NCBI GenBank assembly: GCA_017960645.1
Contig: JAGCYU010000024.1
Span: forward strand, 1-33,490
Direction: 5' to 3'
DNA: 33,490 nucleotides
Source: Alphaproteobacteria bacterium
Lineage (GTDB): Bacteria; Pseudomonadota; Alphaproteobacteria; CAAHEQ01; UBA3637
How positions within the stretch are numbered: position 1 is the first letter of the stretch; each line of letters opens with the position of its first letter. Shown in pieces: positions 31,670-33,490 of the stretch. Made by a program: the position numbers and the translations under genes. The notes under the pieces were generated by a model. That model was not told where the DNA came from. It did no database searches and saw only the letters and a list, made by a program, of their open reading frames with translations.

Positions 31670-31750
31670 ATTTTTCATTCTAAGGTATTAATCTTGATAC
31701 TAATGCTTTTAAATCGGCTGGATTGTTGGCTCGATAAGTGCTAATTGCTC

Positions 31751-31797
31751 CCCACCAAGTAAAGAAGTCATCGCTTACGCGGTGGCTTTTTTATGTT
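31751..31797 (+). repeat. Duplicated tRNA 3' end and terminator, copy 2
   Basis: CCCACCAAGTAAAGAAGTCA and onward to GCGGTGGCTTTTTT match 30788-30829 with two substitutions. No tRNA body precedes it. It is a functional-looking terminator for the membrane-protein gene and, with copy 1, forms a direct repeat around it. Confidence 0.85.
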
Positions 31798-31815
31798 GTT
31801 TTAACGGGGATGAAA

Positions 31816-33490
31816 TCAGGGTGTAACGAATTCCCCAGAACCTTGGTTATAGAACAAAGTCTGGCTGACTTTATCGTACATAGCGGGTTTCCCATAGGAA
31901 TCTTTCACGGGGATCAAATTCATAATAATCTCGCTCCCTTTAGTTAAAACAGCTGATTTAATCCTTGATTTGACAGCGCTTGAATAGCTTTTAAATAATA
32001 AGAAATCAGTATTTGTAAATGTATGACTGGCTCCACTTATGTCATATAACGTATCGCTGCCAAAGGAACACTTTTTATTATTCAGGTAATTTAAAGTCGC
32101 TGTATAATAATTATCCAATCCATCCGGGTAAGTTGAAAAAGGAAAAGAAGGAGATGTCTTAGAGGTACTATAACTACTCCAACCATACACCCAACCATAA
32201 TTTTGTCGTGCCCCAAAGAATAAAAATCTGCGATTGTTTGTGGTACTAAAACCCGCCGGATAGTTATCAGAGACTGCCGTCATTGAATAGGTCATTTTTA
32301 AACCATAAGTACTATCAACTTCTCCGGTAATAAGGCGAATATACTGACTCCCTGTGCTCTCTAAATAATCCACCTGCGTACAAGCATTTTGGGCACATGA
32401 ACCATCAAAACAATCACATGTGGTTTGGGCGTATTTCACACATAAACCTTCGGCTGTTTTAACCACGTAGGTTTTTCCTATGCCATAAAGGTAACACTTG
32501 TTATCCGCCGTATTAAAGCACCGATTGGGACATGCTTTACAGCTTGTGGCTCCTTGACCACCTTGAGTTCCTAACGATTCGTCTGTTTTATCGCAAGCCG
32601 CCATGGCAGCTGTACAAACATTACTACTTGCATAAAACCCTGTCCCCAAGCACCGATCGGCATTATCTAAATTAGTACAATAACCTAATTCTGTTGTGCA
32701 ACTTTTAATATTTACATGATATGAATCTAAATATGTTCCCTCCGGGCGATACAGGCAATAACTCTCATATGCATATGTATCTTCACGGGGATTACAATAG
32801 CATGTGCCGTCTTCATTCTTTAAATAATCTTCTCCAGATACCCGACAGGTATTATCCGCCGTATTAAAGCACCGATTGGGACATGCTTTACAGCTTGTAA
32901 TGCTATCGGCACCCATTGTCCTTATGATTTCTGTTCTATCACAAGACACCATCGCGCCATTACCGCAACTAGCAATGTATCCATAAAACCCTGTCCCCAA
33001 GCACCGATCGGCTTGACTGACATATGTACATCCATAGCCTGTTCCTGTTGGACAAGATACACATTTTTTAGAGTTCCAAAATTGCTCTTGTGAACATTCG
33101 GCGCACATACCGTTCATACAAATTTTTCCATCTTCGCTTTCGGCACAATCGTCATGGACGCTACACCGATCCAACTCCCTTGTGGTTTGGTTGTATGGTG
33201 TACATAAAGCGCGGTGTTGGTTGACACGGGCATGTGAGGACGGTGCTTCATTGTTCCGGGCATAATAGGCACTTGCGCTGTCCGATGGGGCCAGCTCGAA
33301 CCACCTGTACACATTTGCATCGGTACTACCAATGGCTGAGCACCGACCAGATTGCGTACACGTATCCGCCGTTATCGTGCCTACACCATCCCATGCATCA
33401 TAAATATCTGCGCGTGTAGCAACTGGCAACTCCAATGCCGCGCAAAAGTTCCTGGCACTATCCCAGCTCATATCTATATTCGATGTGGCA
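31816..33490 (-). CDS. Cys-rich surface protein with C-terminal lectin-like module, 5' end outside window
   Basis: The frame stays open to the window edge (ATSNID before the first Met at 33471), so the N-terminus, perhaps a prepilin-like segment, is missing. Visible parts: an N-terminal SWDSARNFCAALELPVATRA domain that resembles C-type-lectin-like or paralogous surface domains; a Cys-rich region with two near-identical 117-residue units (each with ADRCLGTGFY and a SCKACPNRCFNTADN segment); then VDYLESTGSQYIRL and a beta-rich ~170-residue module ending LIPVKDSYGKPAMYDKV and YNQGSGEFVTP. The last module is homologous to those in the pseudogene at 16779-18678. Probably secreted and disulfide-rich, binding a surface or a glycan; this is inference from architecture. 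Confidence 0.75.
   Translation of the reverse strand, partial: ATSNIDMSWDSARNFCAALELPVATRADIYDAWDGVGTITADTCTQSGRCSAIGSTDANVYRWFELAPSDSASAYYARNNEAPSSHARVNQHRALCTPYNQTTRELDRCSVHDDCAESEDGKICMNGMCAECSQEQFWNSKKCVSCPTGTGYGCTYVSQADRCLGTGFYGYIASCGNGAMVSCDRTEIIRTMGADSITSCKACPNRCFNTADNTCRVSGEDYLKNEDGTCYCNPREDTYAYESYCLYRPEGTYLDSYHVNIKSCTTELGYCTNLDNADRCLGTGFYASSNVCTAAMAACDKTDESLGTQGGQGATSCKACPNRCFNTADNKCYLYGIGKTYVVKTAEGLCVKYAQTTCDCFDGSCAQNACTQVDYLESTGSQYIRLITGEVDSTYGLKMTYSMTAVSDNYPAGFSTTNNRRFLFFGARQNYGWVYGWSSYSTSKTSPSFPFSTYPDGLDNYYTATLNYLNNKKCSFGSDTLYDISGASHTFTNTDFLLFKSYSSAVKSRIKSAVLTKGSEIIMNLIPVKDSYGKPAMYDKVSQTLFYNQGSGEFVTP
32501..33012. repeat. Internal 351-bp tandem repeat within the surface-protein gene
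   Basis: Two stretches recur exactly 351 bases apart: a 47-base identity (32501-32547 and 32852-32898) and a 31-base identity (32631-32661 and 32982-33012). The region between them is diverged. 351 is a multiple of three, so the unit is a 117-residue protein module. Confidence 0.85.

Noticed and set aside
31751-31797. A second tRNA gene
   Set aside because: Only the CCACCA end and terminator are present; no D-arm, anticodon arm or T-arm precedes it.
32501-33012. CRISPR array
   Set aside because: Only two repeat copies, spaced 351 bases apart, in frame within a protein gene.

Overview
The window reads as a chromosomal segment of an AT-rich Gram-negative bacterium, most likely a host-associated (gut-type) alphaproteobacterium. 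Supports: a type Va autotransporter and an outer-membrane-type lipoprotein; a CarD/CdnL-family regulator; RNase E divergent from an AmiC-type amidase, an arrangement I recall from Alphaproteobacteria; and prepilin-like proteins with a G-RSMIEMLGVL N-terminus. No plasmid, CRISPR, rRNA or insertion-sequence genes are visible. The order looks like conserved housekeeping genes mixed with accessory single-gene modules.

Layout. 1-905: Nudix hydrolase (5' cut by the window edge) and a GNAT acetyltransferase. 941-2045: an N-formylglutamate-amidohydrolase-like gene bracketed by two 111-bp direct repeats, each ending in a terminator. 2125-2793: unknown gene on the minus strand. 3034-9462: a 2142-residue autotransporter, followed by a two-gene glycosyltransferase operon (9607-11483). 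11527-13552: an isolated phage tail-fibre-like gene plus a 37-residue gene on the minus strand, with their own near-consensus promoter and a two-hairpin leader. 13812-16558: a tandem-Nudix fusion, a truncated MFS transporter and a proline-iminopeptidase-like hydrolase. 16779-18678: a frameshifted prepilin-like/Cys-rich/lectin-like surface protein gene.

18791-22807 is the most interesting part: a complete-looking RiPP operon. It has a consensus-like promoter, a 45-codon precursor peptide absent from any long-ORF list, two radical SAM/SPASM proteins, a GNAT acetyltransferase overlapping the second of them, an M20-type metallopeptidase and a terminator. The likely logic is that the leader recruits the radical SAM enzymes to a C-terminal core (SHGCTINCDGPDAA); the acetyltransferase and peptidase would trim, cap or detoxify. 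No exporter lies in the operon.

22888-24777: a membrane-anchored SpoIIE/RsbU-type phosphatase. 24883-25235: a second, decayed prepilin-like copy. 25341-28721: rne and a divergent amiC-type gene. 28722-29651: CgeB-like glycosyltransferase. 29732-30538: CarD-like regulator and a small lipoprotein. 30718-30794: tRNA with anticodon CAT. 30788-31797: the tRNA 3' end plus its terminator is duplicated about 960 bp downstream, bracketing one membrane-protein gene. 31816-33490: a second Cys-rich/lectin-like surface protein, cut by the window edge.

Two loci (941-2045 and 30788-31797) share one design: terminator repeat, then a 50-nt stem-loop with TTCGAT arms and a TTCAAAAAT loop, then one gene with its own promoter, then a second terminator repeat. 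This suggests an undescribed kind of single-gene insertion module. All matches were judged by eye, without database searches.
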